From an uncultured Acidobacteriota bacterium (GTDB lineage: Bacteria; Acidobacteriota; Vicinamibacteria; Vicinamibacterales; CAVVIG01): a stretch of 57,212 nucleotides of DNA. Positions within the stretch are counted from its first letter, which is position 1, and the number at the start of each line of letters is the position of its first letter. The stretch lies in contig CADEDC010000027.1 in NCBI GenBank assembly GCA_902825985.1, positions 7,999-65,210 on the forward strand, read 5' to 3'. The notes beneath the pieces were generated by a model. It was not told where the DNA came from and did not search any database. It worked only from the letters and a program-made list of their open reading frames with translations. Of this stretch, positions 8,809-17,152 are shown one piece after another. The translations under genes and the position numbers were made by a program.

Positions 8809-10194
8809 CTATCGCCGGCGGCCGGCCGCCATCTCCTTCGCGACACGTTCCGCGGCGCCCCAGACGCGCAGCAGGTTGCCGCTCCAGATCTTGCCGATCT
8901 GCTCCTCGGTATAGCCGCGGCGCACCAGCTCCAGCGTCACGTTGAACGTGTCGGCAGCGCTGGTCCACCCCTCGATGCCGCCGCCACCGTCGAAGTCCGA
9001 CGAGATGCCGACGTGGTCGATGCCGATCTGCTTGACGACGTAGTCGATGTGGTCGACGAGATCCCTCACCGAGGCGCGTGCCGCCGGCCACTGCGCGTCG
9101 ATGACCGCCAGGCGACGCCCGTACTCGGCCCGCCGGTCGGCGGGCAGCGCGGCGACGCCAGGATCGGGCTCGTCGAGCGCCGGGGTCGCCCCTGGCGCTT
9201 CCACCGGGCAGGGCGGCGGCCCGGGCGGCAGCGGCGCCCGACGCGGCGGCCGGACCTCCAGCTGACGGCGCAGGTCGGCGATGGCCGTAGCACGCTGCGG
9301 CGGATCGATCTTGAGGAAGGAGCCAAGGCCGACGATCTGGATGACACCGCCGCTCTGCTTGAGGGCCATCAGCATCTCGTCGTCCATGTTGCGGCTGTGG
9401 TTGGCGACGGCGCGCACCGCCGAGTGCGACGCGATGATCGGCGCTTTCGACAACGCCACCATCTGCATCATCGCGCCTTTGGACGGATGCGAAACGTCGA
9501 CCATCATCCCGAGGCGGTTCATCTCCCCGACGACCTCCCTGCCGAGCGGACTGAGGCCGCCGTAGAGCCAGGTCTGGGTCGCCTCGCCGGTGTTCGAGTC
9601 GGCGAGCTGGCTGGCGCCGTTGTGGGCCAGCGACATGTAGCGGCCGCCGCGGTCGTAGAATTCCGCCACCCGCCTGACGTCGAGTCCGACCTGATAGCCG
9701 TTCTCGATGCCGATGACCGCGACCTTGCGACCGGACGCCGCGATCCGGCGGACGTCGGCGACGGTCAGCGCCAGACCGATCTGCGTCGGCGCAATCTGCT
9801 CGGTGAGCCGGTGGACGGCGTCGAACTTCGCGACAGCCATCCTGTAGGCGTTGTCGTAGCCCTCCGGAGTCAGGGGGCCCTGGCCGACGTAGGCAATCAT
9901 GAACGACACGTCGAGACCGCCGTCCGTCATCTTCGGCAGGTTCACCTGCGTCGTCAGGCGCTGCGTGTAGTTGCAGGCCGGCGTGAAATGTCCGGGGTCG
10001 ATATCGTTGTGGGTGTCGAGCACGAGCACACGGTCGTGGATGCCGCGCGCGCGGGCGACGAGCGCCACATCATCCGACGCCTGCGCGAGCAGGCCCGGAA
10101 AGCCGGCGGTGACCACGGCCGCCCCGGCGATACCCAGCGCGACCGCCGCCGTGCCGGCGACACGGCGTCCCCCCAAGCCCGACCCGTGAGCCAT
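8809..10194 (-). CDS. Membrane dipeptidase (peptidase M19 family)
   Basis: 461 residues. The N-terminus has a twin-arginine-like start (GGRRVAGTAAVALG) and a hydrophobic stretch, so it is probably exported or anchored. Metal-binding features of M19 enzymes are present: DTHND at residues 60-64, GIENGY, DVSHPS, ASHSAVRAV with HSRNMDDE, and near the end DHVGISSDFDGGGG. These give the two-zinc site of a renal-dipeptidase-type amidohydrolase that hydrolyses dipeptides, often with a D-residue. An insertion of about 60 residues rich in Pro and Arg (after LRRQLEVRPPRRAP) is typical of many bacterial members. Ribosome binding site GGGAGG lies upstream of the ATG at 10194. Confidence 0.9.
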   Translation of the reverse strand: MAHGSGLGGRRVAGTAAVALGIAGAAVVTAGFPGLLAQASDDVALVARARGIHDRVLVLDTHNDIDPGHFTPACNYTQRLTTQVNLPKMTDGGLDVSFMIAYVGQGPLTPEGYDNAYRMAVAKFDAVHRLTEQIAPTQIGLALTVADVRRIAASGRKVAVIGIENGYQVGLDVRRVAEFYDRGGRYMSLAHNGASQLADSNTGEATQTWLYGGLSPLGREVVGEMNRLGMMVDVSHPSKGAMMQMVALSKAPIIASHSAVRAVANHSRNMDDEMLMALKQSGGVIQIVGLGSFLKIDPPQRATAIADLRRQLEVRPPRRAPLPPGPPPCPVEAPGATPALDEPDPGVAALPADRRAEYGRRLAVIDAQWPAARASVRDLVDHIDYVVKQIGIDHVGISSDFDGGGGIEGWTSAADTFNVTLELVRRGYTEEQIGKIWSGNLLRVWGAAERVAKEMAAGRRR

Positions 10195-10321
10195 GTCGAA
10201 TCCTCCCGTCCTGTGATGCTATCAGAGCGGCCGCCGGCCTCAGCCGCGGTGGCGCCGCCACCGTCCGGAACCCGAGCGACCGGCCCCCGTCTAATATCTA
10301 CGAAGGAGGGCTGCGCCGCCC

Positions 10322-10726
10322 ATGACCACGCAGATCGTTCGCGAACCCGACCCGTCGCTCGTGACGCTCACACAGGTGACGTATGCGCTGCACGCGCTGG
10401 GACTGGCCATCGGGGCGTTCGGCGCCGCCACCATCATCGGCTCCTTCCTGTTCGCCTGGCCGTCGATCATTGCGGTGATCATCAACTACGTGAAGCGCGG
10501 TGAGGCGCGCGGCACGTGGCTCGAGAGCCACTTCACCTGGCAGATCCGGACGTTCTGGTTCGCGCTGGCGTGGACGGTGCTCGTCGGCATCGTCGGCGCG
10601 CTGCTCGCCATCGTCCTCATCGGCTTCGCAATCTGGTGGATCGGCTTTTTCGTCCTCGGGATCTGGGCCATCTATCGCATCGTCAAGGGGTGGCTGCGGC
10701 TGCAGTCGCGCCTTGCCGTCGACTAG
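10322..10726 (+). CDS. Small membrane protein, DUF4870-like
   Basis: 134 residues with three hydrophobic helices: residues about 22-42 (LHALGLAIGAFGAATIIGSF), 45-60 and 85-125 (LVGIVGALLAIVLIGFAIWW). The signature YVKRGEARGTWLESHFTWQIRTFW is typical of the DUF4870/Tic20-like small integral membrane proteins. Function unknown. AAGGAGG (10303-10309) lies 12 nt before the ATG, a somewhat long spacing, and a TAATAT hexamer is at 10292-10297. Confidence 0.75.
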   Translation: MTTQIVREPDPSLVTLTQVTYALHALGLAIGAFGAATIIGSFLFAWPSIIAVIINYVKRGEARGTWLESHFTWQIRTFWFALAWTVLVGIVGALLAIVLIGFAIWWIGFFVLGIWAIYRIVKGWLRLQSRLAVD

Positions 10727-10810
10727 GTCAGGTGCCAGCCCGGCCCATCCGATCGGTCGTTGGCGCCCGCCCGATGTCGATCTGGCACGGTCGGCAACGA
10801 CCATGAGGAG

Positions 10811-10826
10811 CGGGCGGTGCCGCCCG
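10811..10826 (+). other. Short hairpin just upstream of the VOC gene ribosome binding site
   Basis: CGGGCG (10811-10816), tetraloop GTGC, CGCCCG (10821-10826), ending 4 nt before the AGGAG at 10831. It may end transcription of the upstream gene or modulate access to the ribosome binding site; I cannot choose between these. Confidence 0.3.
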
Positions 10827-10840
10827 ATTGAGGAGTCAGC

Positions 10841-11347
10841 ATGAACGCCATGGTACGGATTGTGCCCTGCCTCTGGTTCGACGATCAGGCCGAAGCCGCC
10901 GCCACCTTCTACGTGTCGGTATTCCCCAACTCGCGGATCACGCACGTCGCCCGCTATGGCGAAGCCGGGTTCGCCCAGCACGGCCGGCCGGCCGGCAGCG
11001 TCATGACCGTCGAGTTCGAACTCGATGGCCAGCGCTTCACCGCGCTCAACGGCGGTCCGCACTTCACCTTCAACGAGGCGGTGTCGATGCAGGTCACGTG
11101 CGACAACCAGGCCGACGCGGACCACTACTGGGATCGGCTGACGGCTGGCGGCGATCCGAAGGCCCAACAGTGCGGATGGCTGAAGGACCGGTTCGGGCTG
11201 TCGTGGCAGATCGTACCGACGTCGGTGACACGGATGCTGTCCGACCCGGATACCGTGAAGTCACAACGTGCGTTCGCCGCGGTCATGGCGATGAAGAGGA
11301 TCGACATCGCGGCCGTCGAACGCGCCTTCAACGCGCCTGAAAAGTGA
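10841..11347 (+). CDS. VOC-superfamily protein, PhnB/3-dmu-9_3-mt type
   Basis: 168 residues. It begins with the typical phrase of the PF06983 group (RIVPCLWFDDQAEAAATFYV, then FPNSRITHVARYGEA) and continues with VMTVEFELDGQRFTALNGGP, TFNEAVSMQVTCDNQADAD, and CGWLKDRFGLSWQIVP. These proteins have a glyoxalase/bleomycin-resistance fold; despite the old Pfam name they are not shown to be ubiquinone methyltransferases and most have no assigned reaction. Ribosome binding site AGGAG lies 5 nt before the ATG. Confidence 0.85.
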   Translation: MNAMVRIVPCLWFDDQAEAAATFYVSVFPNSRITHVARYGEAGFAQHGRPAGSVMTVEFELDGQRFTALNGGPHFTFNEAVSMQVTCDNQADADHYWDRLTAGGDPKAQQCGWLKDRFGLSWQIVPTSVTRMLSDPDTVKSQRAFAAVMAMKRIDIAAVERAFNAPEK

Positions 11348-11423
11348 ACTCGTACTCGGCCGGAATCGTCATATGTGACTCCCCACCGTTCGGCCGTGTC
11401 CTAGTTCCGAGGAACAACAGCCG

Positions 11424-11780
11424 ATGGTGACACGTGTCAAACGGGGCGGCATATCAGAGTTCATCCACCTGGTCGCGGAAGCGTTCGACTCGGACCTCGG
11501 CAGCGCCGAGGCGACCACCAGACTGATGCTCCTTCGGCTGCTGGAAGCCCCGCACGACCTCGCCGTCGAATGCCTGTTCGATGCCGTGCCCGGGGCGCGC
11601 GATCTGGTGTTTGCCGAGTTGCTGCGCGTGGCGACGGATCAGGCGGAACTGCCGCCGGACAGCGAGGTCACCGCCGACCACTTCGCGCTGTTCCTGGCGT
11701 ATTGCAGCGCTCACGCCGGCGTCGACTGTGCCGGCCGGCTGCTCGCAACCACCCAGCTTCGTCTCGGGCGACCCGACTGA
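11424..11780 (+). CDS. Hypothetical small protein
   Basis: 118 residues, no signal peptide or membrane span, largely predicted helical (SEFIHLVAEAFDSD, TTRLMLLRLLEAPHDLAVECL, DHFALFLAYCSAHAGVDCAG). Ribosome binding site GAGGAA is upstream. I do not recognise a family. It lies between the VOC gene and the DUF6524-like gene, each of which appears to have its own expression signals, so context gives no clue. Confidence 0.6.
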   Translation: MVTRVKRGGISEFIHLVAEAFDSDLGSAEATTRLMLLRLLEAPHDLAVECLFDAVPGARDLVFAELLRVATDQAELPPDSEVTADHFALFLAYCSAHAGVDCAGRLLATTQLRLGRPD

Positions 11781-11865
11781 GTCTGCCTGGCACCGGCATG
11801 CGTGTCGCAATGCGATGATCGTCAGCACGTTGCGACAACCATGCACCACGGCCGAGCCGGGCTGC

Positions 11866-11871
11866 TAGAAT
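11866..11871 (+). promoter_or_regulatory. -10 hexamer TAGAAT, leaderless-type
   Basis: TAGAAT lies 8 nt upstream of the ATG at 11880. It decides the start of the downstream gene: the longer frame beginning at 11802 would start upstream of the promoter. Confidence 0.55.
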
Positions 11872-11879
11872 CGCTGCCC

Positions 11880-12284
11880 ATGGCCAACGTTGGGGTGTCG
11901 TTCACCGGGGTGCTGTTCCGCATGGCGATCGCGGTCTTGCTCGTACTCGCGACGTTCAATCCGAGCGGTTACTCGTTCACCCACTGGATCACCGCTCCGC
12001 CGGTGGCGGTCACGCCGGGCAAGGCGGTCGCTGCGCTGCTGCTCATCATCGGCTGGCTGATGACGGCGCGGACGGCGTTCATCGCCATGGGCGCCTTCGG
12101 CCTGCTCATCGGCATCGCCCTCTTCGCCGCGGTCATCTGGCTGCTCGTGGACCGGCAGTTCCTGACGCTCACCGGCTCCGGCATCGTCTGGGCCTCGCTG
12201 CTCGTCGTCGGCGTCCTACTCGGGATCGGTCTGTCGTGGTCGCTGTTGCGGGCGAAAGCCACCGGACATCTCGAGGTGCAGTAG
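11880..12284 (+). CDS. Small integral membrane protein, DUF6524-like
   Basis: 134 residues with four hydrophobic helices: about residues 8-25 (GVLFRMAIAVLLVLATF), 45-62, 67-92 and 102-122. The phrase FNPSGYSFTHWI after helix 1 is characteristic of DUF6524 proteins. Function unknown. The ATG at 11880 is chosen over the upstream start because of the TAGAAT hexamer 8 nt before it and because it yields a normal N-terminus (MANVGVSFTGVLFR). Confidence 0.75.
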   Translation: MANVGVSFTGVLFRMAIAVLLVLATFNPSGYSFTHWITAPPVAVTPGKAVAALLLIIGWLMTARTAFIAMGAFGLLIGIALFAAVIWLLVDRQFLTLTGSGIVWASLLVVGVLLGIGLSWSLLRAKATGHLEVQ

Positions 12285-12311
12285 GCCGGTGGCCGACACC
12301 GCGGGGCGTGG

Positions 12312-13217
12312 TCAGCGCGCCGCGGCCGACAGCTCGTCGAACAGTCCGTCCAGCCCCACCGGTGCCGTCGGCCATCCGAGATCGTCCAGTTTCACGCGCC
12401 GCTCGAGGTCGCCCTTCGTCCCGCCACCCTTGATGTGGGCGGCGACGCGATCGTTCATCGCCTGCATGCGATCCCTGAATTGCCTGACCTGCTCGCGCGT
12501 CAGGATCGGACCGTGCCCCGGGATGGCGGTGTCGAAGTCGAGCGCGAGGATCTTGTCCAGCGTCCCCACCCACTCCTTGCCGCTGCCGTGCCCGGCCGTA
12601 TAGTCCATGAACGGCGTCAGCGCCGTTCCCTGCGAGCGCTTGCCCCAGACGACGAGGTCGCCCGTGTGAATGGTCTTCAGATCGGGGAAATAGACGACCG
12701 AGTCGCCGTTGGTGTGGCCGCGCCCCAGATGGCGCATCTGGACCTCGGCGTTGCCGAGGAAGACGGACTGCTGGTCGTTGTAGACGATCCGTCCCGGGCC
12801 CGCGAGCCGTTCCGCGATCATGTTCGCCCGGGCGTTGCGGTGCATCAGGATGTCGGCGTGCGGCAGGAACCGGGCGTTGCTGCCGGTGTGATCACCGTGC
12901 TGGTGGGTATTCAGCACGTAGCGGATCGGCTGCGGCGACACGCTCTTCACCTTGGCGACGATGTCGTCGTAGAGTTGCGGGATCTTTGAATCGACGATGA
13001 TGATGCCCTCGCTCGTGACACGGACGGCGACGTTGCCGCCGGTGGCGGCGCCATCGTAGCCGGGGATCACGAACAGCCCGTCCTTCAGTCGGGTGATCGC
13101 CGTGGTGAACGGCTCACCCGTCGGCTGCTGGCCGCCCATGATCCTGGCCGCGGCGAGGACGACAGCGGCGACGCACAGCAGCACGACGTCCGGCAGCGCA
13201 GTGGATGACCTCCGCAT
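12312..13217 (-). CDS. Secreted metallo-beta-lactamase-fold hydrolase
   Basis: 301 residues with an N-terminal signal peptide or anchor (LPDVVLLCVAAVVLAAARI). The zinc signature is NTHQHGDHTGSN (HxHxDH type), with GRGHTNGDSVVYFPD for the third ligand and IPGHGP for the last histidine. The phrase IYFP/VYFPDLKTIHTGDLVV is common in the Acidobacteria-type MBL hydrolases. Substrate unknown; a beta-lactamase role is possible but not supported by anything more than fold. GAGGAGGT precedes the ATG at 13217. Confidence 0.87.
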   Translation of the reverse strand: MRRSSTALPDVVLLCVAAVVLAAARIMGGQQPTGEPFTTAITRLKDGLFVIPGYDGAATGGNVAVRVTSEGIIIVDSKIPQLYDDIVAKVKSVSPQPIRYVLNTHQHGDHTGSNARFLPHADILMHRNARANMIAERLAGPGRIVYNDQQSVFLGNAEVQMRHLGRGHTNGDSVVYFPDLKTIHTGDLVVWGKRSQGTALTPFMDYTAGHGSGKEWVGTLDKILALDFDTAIPGHGPILTREQVRQFRDRMQAMNDRVAAHIKGGGTKGDLERRVKLDDLGWPTAPVGLDGLFDELSAAAR

Positions 13218-13238
13218 GGTGACCTCCTCAGTCGGCCG

Positions 13239-13244
13239 AGTATA
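13239..13244 (-). promoter_or_regulatory. -10 hexamer TATACT for the MBL gene
   Basis: On the minus strand TATACT lies 21 nt before the ATG at 13217, leaving room for a short leader that contains the GAGGAGGT ribosome binding site. Confidence 0.4.
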
Positions 13245-13353
13245 CGGCCGCCGCCAGGGATGCGGGTGCGACCGCGCGGGTCCCGGGCGGCGTGCGGCGA
13301 TCGGTGGCGGCGCGGCCGGCGACGGGCGGTCGCACCGTGCCGCCAGCGCGCGA

Positions 13354-15396
13354 TTACCAGATGATCGCCCGCTGGTCGGGCGGCAGGAACAGCCGGTCGC
13401 CCGGCTTCACCCCGAAGGTATCGTAGAAAGCCTGGACGTTTCGCACCGGTCCGTTGGCACGATACATCGCCGGCGAGTGTGAGTTGGTCAGCACGCGCTG
13501 CCGCATCGCGTCGTCGCGCATCTTCGTCTGCCACACCTGGGCGAGCCCGAAGAAGAAGCGCTGGTCGCCGGTCAGACCCTCGATGGTCGGGGCCGGCTGG
13601 CCACGCAGCGAAATCCGGTAGGCTCGGTGCGCAAGCACCGTGCCGGTGAGATCGCCGATGTTCTCGCCGAGGGTCAGCTCGCCGTTCACCTTCAGGCCGG
13701 CGAGCGGCTCGAACTCACCGTACTGCGAGACGAGCAGCGCCGCACGCTTGGTGTACTCCTCGGCATCGCGGGCCGCCCACCAGTCACGCAGCGCTCCCGT
13801 CGCGTCGAAGCGGCGGCCCTGGTCGTCGAACCCGTGCCCCATCTCGTGGCCGATGACCACGCCGATGCCGCCGTAGTTGACCGCGTCGTCGGCCTCGGGA
13901 TTGAAGAACGGCGGCTGCAGGATGCCGGCCGGGAAGACGATCTCGTTGCGCGTCGGATTGTAGTAGGCGTTGACGGTCGGCGGCGTCATGCTCCACTCAT
14001 CCGGGTTGACCGGCCGGCCGACTTTGCCGAGCTGGTAGTCGTGCTCGGCCAGGAAGGCGCGCGTCAAGTTGCCCACCAGGTCGTCGCTGGCGATCTCGAC
14101 GCGCGAGTAGTCGCGCCAGCGCTCCGGATAGCCGATTTTGGCGCGGAACTTAGCCAGCTTCTCCTGTGCCTGGGCGCGGGTCTCCGGGCTCATCCAGGCG
14201 AGCGTATCGATCCCCTCCTTGAACGCCGCGCGCATGTTCTCGACCAGCTGCGCCATGCGGGCCTTCGCCGCCGGCGTGAAATGGCGCTCGACGTAGAGCT
14301 TGCCGAGCAGTTCTCCGAGATTGCGGTCCATCGCGCCGACGGCGCGCTTCCAACGCGGCTCGTTCTCGGTGACGCCGCGCAGCGCCGTGCCGTAGAACGC
14401 GAATTCGGCGTCGACGAAGGGTTGGCTCACATAGGGCGCGAAGCCGTTGAGCAGCTGGGCGCGCAGGTACGGCTTCCAGCGATCGACCGGCAGCTCGTTC
14501 ACGGTGGCGGCGAAGGCGGTCAGGAAGCCGGGTTGCGACACGACGAGCCACGCGGCATCCTCGACGCCCAGTTCGGTCGCCCAGGCCGTCCAGTCGAAGC
14601 CGGGCGACTCCTGCGCGAGTTGGGCAAGGCTGCGGCGATTGTAGGTCTTCACCGCGTCGCGGCTCTCGACCCGCGTCCAGTGGGCGCCGGCGAGCCGCGT
14701 TTCGAGCGCCAGGATGTCGGCGGCGCTCGCCGCCGGCGTCGACTGGCCGGCGAGCGTCAGCATCGTCGTCAGGAACGCGACGTACTGCTCCCGATAGGCG
14801 ACGATCTCGGGCTCCGCCTTGAAGTAGTAGTCGCGGTCCGGCAACCCGAGGCCGCCCTGGTAGAGGTACAGCGTGTCGACGCTCGGCTGCTGGGCATCCG
14901 CGTCGACGTAGCCGACGATCGGGTTCGTGAGATTCAGCTTGTACATGCGGGCGAAGTAGCGCGCCAGGTCGGCCTTCGTACGCAGTCCGTCGATGCGCGC
15001 CAGCTCGCCTCGCAGCGGCGTGATCCCCAGTTCGTTGACCCGCGCCTCGTTCATGAAGCTGTCGTAGAAGTCGCCGATCTTCTGCGCGTCGGAGCCGGCG
15101 ACGCGCGACGTCGAACGGCCGGCCGCCTCCGCAATCGCGCGCAGGTTTTCGCGCGACTGGTCGGCGACGCGGTCGATGGTGCCGAACGACGACTTGTCGG
15201 CCGGAATCTCGGTCCGCGCGAGCCACGTGCCGTTGACATGACCGAACAAATCGTCCTGCGGTCGGATCGTGGTGTCGAACGACGACCGGTCGATGCCGCT
15301 GGCGAGCGGCGGCACGGTCGCCGCGGGAGCCGGCGGCTCACCGGAACACCCGGACCACACGGTCACCATGAGCGAGGCAACGAGCCACCGTTTCAT
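13354..15396 (-). CDS. M13-family zinc metallopeptidase (neprilysin/PepO-like)
   Basis: 680 residues, full length for the family. The N-terminus (MKRWLVASLMVTVWSGCSGEP) looks like a lipoprotein signal ending at Cys17, though the residue at -3 is Trp rather than Leu/Val/Ile. The catalytic HExxH is H517-E518-M-G-H521 in VIGHEMGHGFDDQG, and the third ligand is E578 in ENIGDLTG. The substrate-binding motif NAYYNPTRNEIVFPAGILQPP is also typical. M13 enzymes cleave small extracellular peptides on the amino side of hydrophobic residues. The gene is likely monocistronic. The C-terminus (GDRLFLPPDQRAIIW) matches the CxxW-like end, here without the cysteine. Confidence 0.93.
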   Translation of the reverse strand: MKRWLVASLMVTVWSGCSGEPPAPAATVPPLASGIDRSSFDTTIRPQDDLFGHVNGTWLARTEIPADKSSFGTIDRVADQSRENLRAIAEAAGRSTSRVAGSDAQKIGDFYDSFMNEARVNELGITPLRGELARIDGLRTKADLARYFARMYKLNLTNPIVGYVDADAQQPSVDTLYLYQGGLGLPDRDYYFKAEPEIVAYREQYVAFLTTMLTLAGQSTPAASAADILALETRLAGAHWTRVESRDAVKTYNRRSLAQLAQESPGFDWTAWATELGVEDAAWLVVSQPGFLTAFAATVNELPVDRWKPYLRAQLLNGFAPYVSQPFVDAEFAFYGTALRGVTENEPRWKRAVGAMDRNLGELLGKLYVERHFTPAAKARMAQLVENMRAAFKEGIDTLAWMSPETRAQAQEKLAKFRAKIGYPERWRDYSRVEIASDDLVGNLTRAFLAEHDYQLGKVGRPVNPDEWSMTPPTVNAYYNPTRNEIVFPAGILQPPFFNPEADDAVNYGGIGVVIGHEMGHGFDDQGRRFDATGALRDWWAARDAEEYTKRAALLVSQYGEFEPLAGLKVNGELTLGENIGDLTGTVLAHRAYRISLRGQPAPTIEGLTGDQRFFFGLAQVWQTKMRDDAMRQRVLTNSHSPAMYRANGPVRNVQAFYDTFGVKPGDRLFLPPDQRAIIW

Positions 15397-15592
15397 CGAA
15401 TCACTCCTGCGGAGGCGAGGCGCCCCCCGCCATACGCTAGCACCTCGGAATCGCCGGTCGCCAGCCCACGCCGGTAGTGTGTCCCTTCACAGGAGCCCAC
15501 TACCACCACGCCCCGGGGGTCCGTCGCCGGCAGCCGCTGCGGCGCGACGGCGTGGCCCCGCGGCGGCGCCGGGTCCTCACGCCGGCACCACG

Positions 15593-17098
15593 TCACCGCT
15601 CGGGTGGCCGTGCCTGCCATGCGCGCTGCAGCGCCGGAGCGAACAGCAGCACGACGGCCAGCGCCAGCAGGGCCGCGGTCAGCGGCCGCGTCACGATGGC
15701 GACGGCCGAGCCTTCCGCTATCGCCAGCGCGCGCCGCAACTGCTGCTCGGCCATCGGACCGAGGATCACGCCGATGATCGCCGGCGCCAGCGGGATGCGG
15801 CGGCCGCGCATCAGATAGCCGACGCCGCCAATCGCGTAGAGCAGGCCGACGTCGAACACCGACCGGTTGACGCTGTAGGCGCCGGCACTCGCGAGGGTGA
15901 GGATGCCGCCATACAGCGCCGGGCGGGGAATGCTGAGCAGCTTCACCCACACGCCGACCAGCGGCAGGTTCAGCACCAGCAGCATGGCGTTTCCGACATA
16001 CAGACTGGCGATCAAGCCCCACACCAGCCGTGGCTCGTGCTGAAACAGCAGCGGACCGGGCTGCAGTCCGTACTGCTGGAATGCCGCCAGCAGAATCGCC
16101 GCGGTTGCGGTGGTCGGCAACCCGAGGGCCAGCAGCGGCACCAGGGTGCCGGCGGCCGCCGCATTGTTCGCGGCTTCAGGCCCGGCAACCCCTTCGATCG
16201 CACCGTGGCCGAACTGCTCGGGATGGCGGGCGAGGCGACGCTCGACGGCGTACGAGAGGAACGTCGGAATCTCCGCCCCGCCGGCCGGCAGCGCACCGAG
16301 CGGAAACCCGATGGCGGCGCCGCGCAACCACGCCTTCCACGATCGCGCCCACTCCTCTCGCGTCATCCACAGCGACCCGCGCGCCGGCACCGCCGCGCCG
16401 TCGAGATGATGGCGCGACGCTGCGTACAACACCTCGCCGACCGCGAACAGGCCGACCGCGACGATGACGACATCGACGCCGTCGAGCAGCTGCGGAAGGC
16501 CGAACGTGAGGCGCGGCACGCCGGTGAGCGGATCGATGCCGATGACACCGAGCAGCAGTCCGAAGAGCAGGCTCGTGAAGCCGTCGACGCGCGACTCGCC
16601 GAGCACCGCCGACACCGCGACGAACGCCAACACCGCCAGCGCGAAGTACTCGGCCGGACCGAACCCGAGGGCGAGGGCCACCATCACCGGGGCGCTGACC
16701 GTGAGCGCCGCGGTCGCCAGCGTCCCGGCGACGAACGAACCAATCGCCGCCGTGGCGAGCGCCGCGCCGCCGCGTCCGGCGCGCGCCATCAGGTGCCCTT
16801 CGACCGCCGACATGATCGACGCGCTCTCGCCCGGCGTGTTCAGCAGAATCGAGGTCGTGGACCCGCCGTACATGCCGCCGTAGTAGATGCCCGCGAACAT
16901 GATGAAGGCCGGCGTCGGATCGAGCGCGTAGGTGGCCGGCAACAGCAGCGCCACGGTCAGCGCCGGACCGATGCCGGGCAGCACGCCGATCGCCGTCCCG
17001 AGCGTCACGCCGATGAGCGCCCAGAACAGGTGCACCGGCAGCAGGGCGACGGCAAACCCTCCGGCCAGCGCGGACAGCGTGTCCATCACCGTGCCCAC
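15593..17098 (-). CDS. tctA: Tripartite tricarboxylate transporter, large permease subunit TctA
   Basis: 501 residues, about twelve membrane segments. The TctA signature is strong: [20 protein letters not shown] near the N-terminus and [20 protein letters not shown], followed by [24 protein letters not shown] second conserved region is [20 protein letters not shown]. The family imports citrate or other carboxylates using an ion gradient with a periplasmic binding protein. Two starts are possible, GTG at 17098 or ATG at 17086. It lies 54 nt downstream of the TctC-TctB fusion gene, so the two genes supply all three subunits of the transporter. Confidence 0.92.
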   Translation of the reverse strand: MGTVMDTLSALAGGFAVALLPVHLFWALIGVTLGTAIGVLPGIGPALTVALLLPATYALDPTPAFIMFAGIYYGGMYGGSTTSILLNTPGESASIMSAVEGHLMARAGRGGAALATAAIGSFVAGTLATAALTVSAPVMVALALGFGPAEYFALAVLAFVAVSAVLGESRVDGFTSLLFGLLLGVIGIDPLTGVPRLTFGLPQLLDGVDVVIVAVGLFAVGEVLYAASRHHLDGAAVPARGSLWMTREEWARSWKAWLRGAAIGFPLGALPAGGAEIPTFLSYAVERRLARHPEQFGHGAIEGVAGPEAANNAAAAGTLVPLLALGLPTTATAAILLAAFQQYGLQPGPLLFQHEPRLVWGLIASLYVGNAMLLVLNLPLVGVWVKLLSIPRPALYGGILTLASAGAYSVNRSVFDVGLLYAIGGVGYLMRGRRIPLAPAIIGVILGPMAEQQLRRALAIAEGSAVAIVTRPLTAALLALAVVLLFAPALQRAWQARPPER

Positions 17099-17152
17099 CG
17101 TGATTCGCGGACGCCGCGTCGACGGGGCGCGTCGGGCACCATCGGCAATCGG

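Noticed and set aside
12287..12301. Terminator hairpin between convergent genes at 12284/12312
   Set aside because: Only a 5-bp stem (CGGTG/CACCG) with no T-tract; too weak to annotate.
13627..15477. 616-codon plus-strand frame opposite the M13 peptidase gene
   Set aside because: Shadow of a full-length M13 gene with HExxH and ENxxD; no domain of its own.
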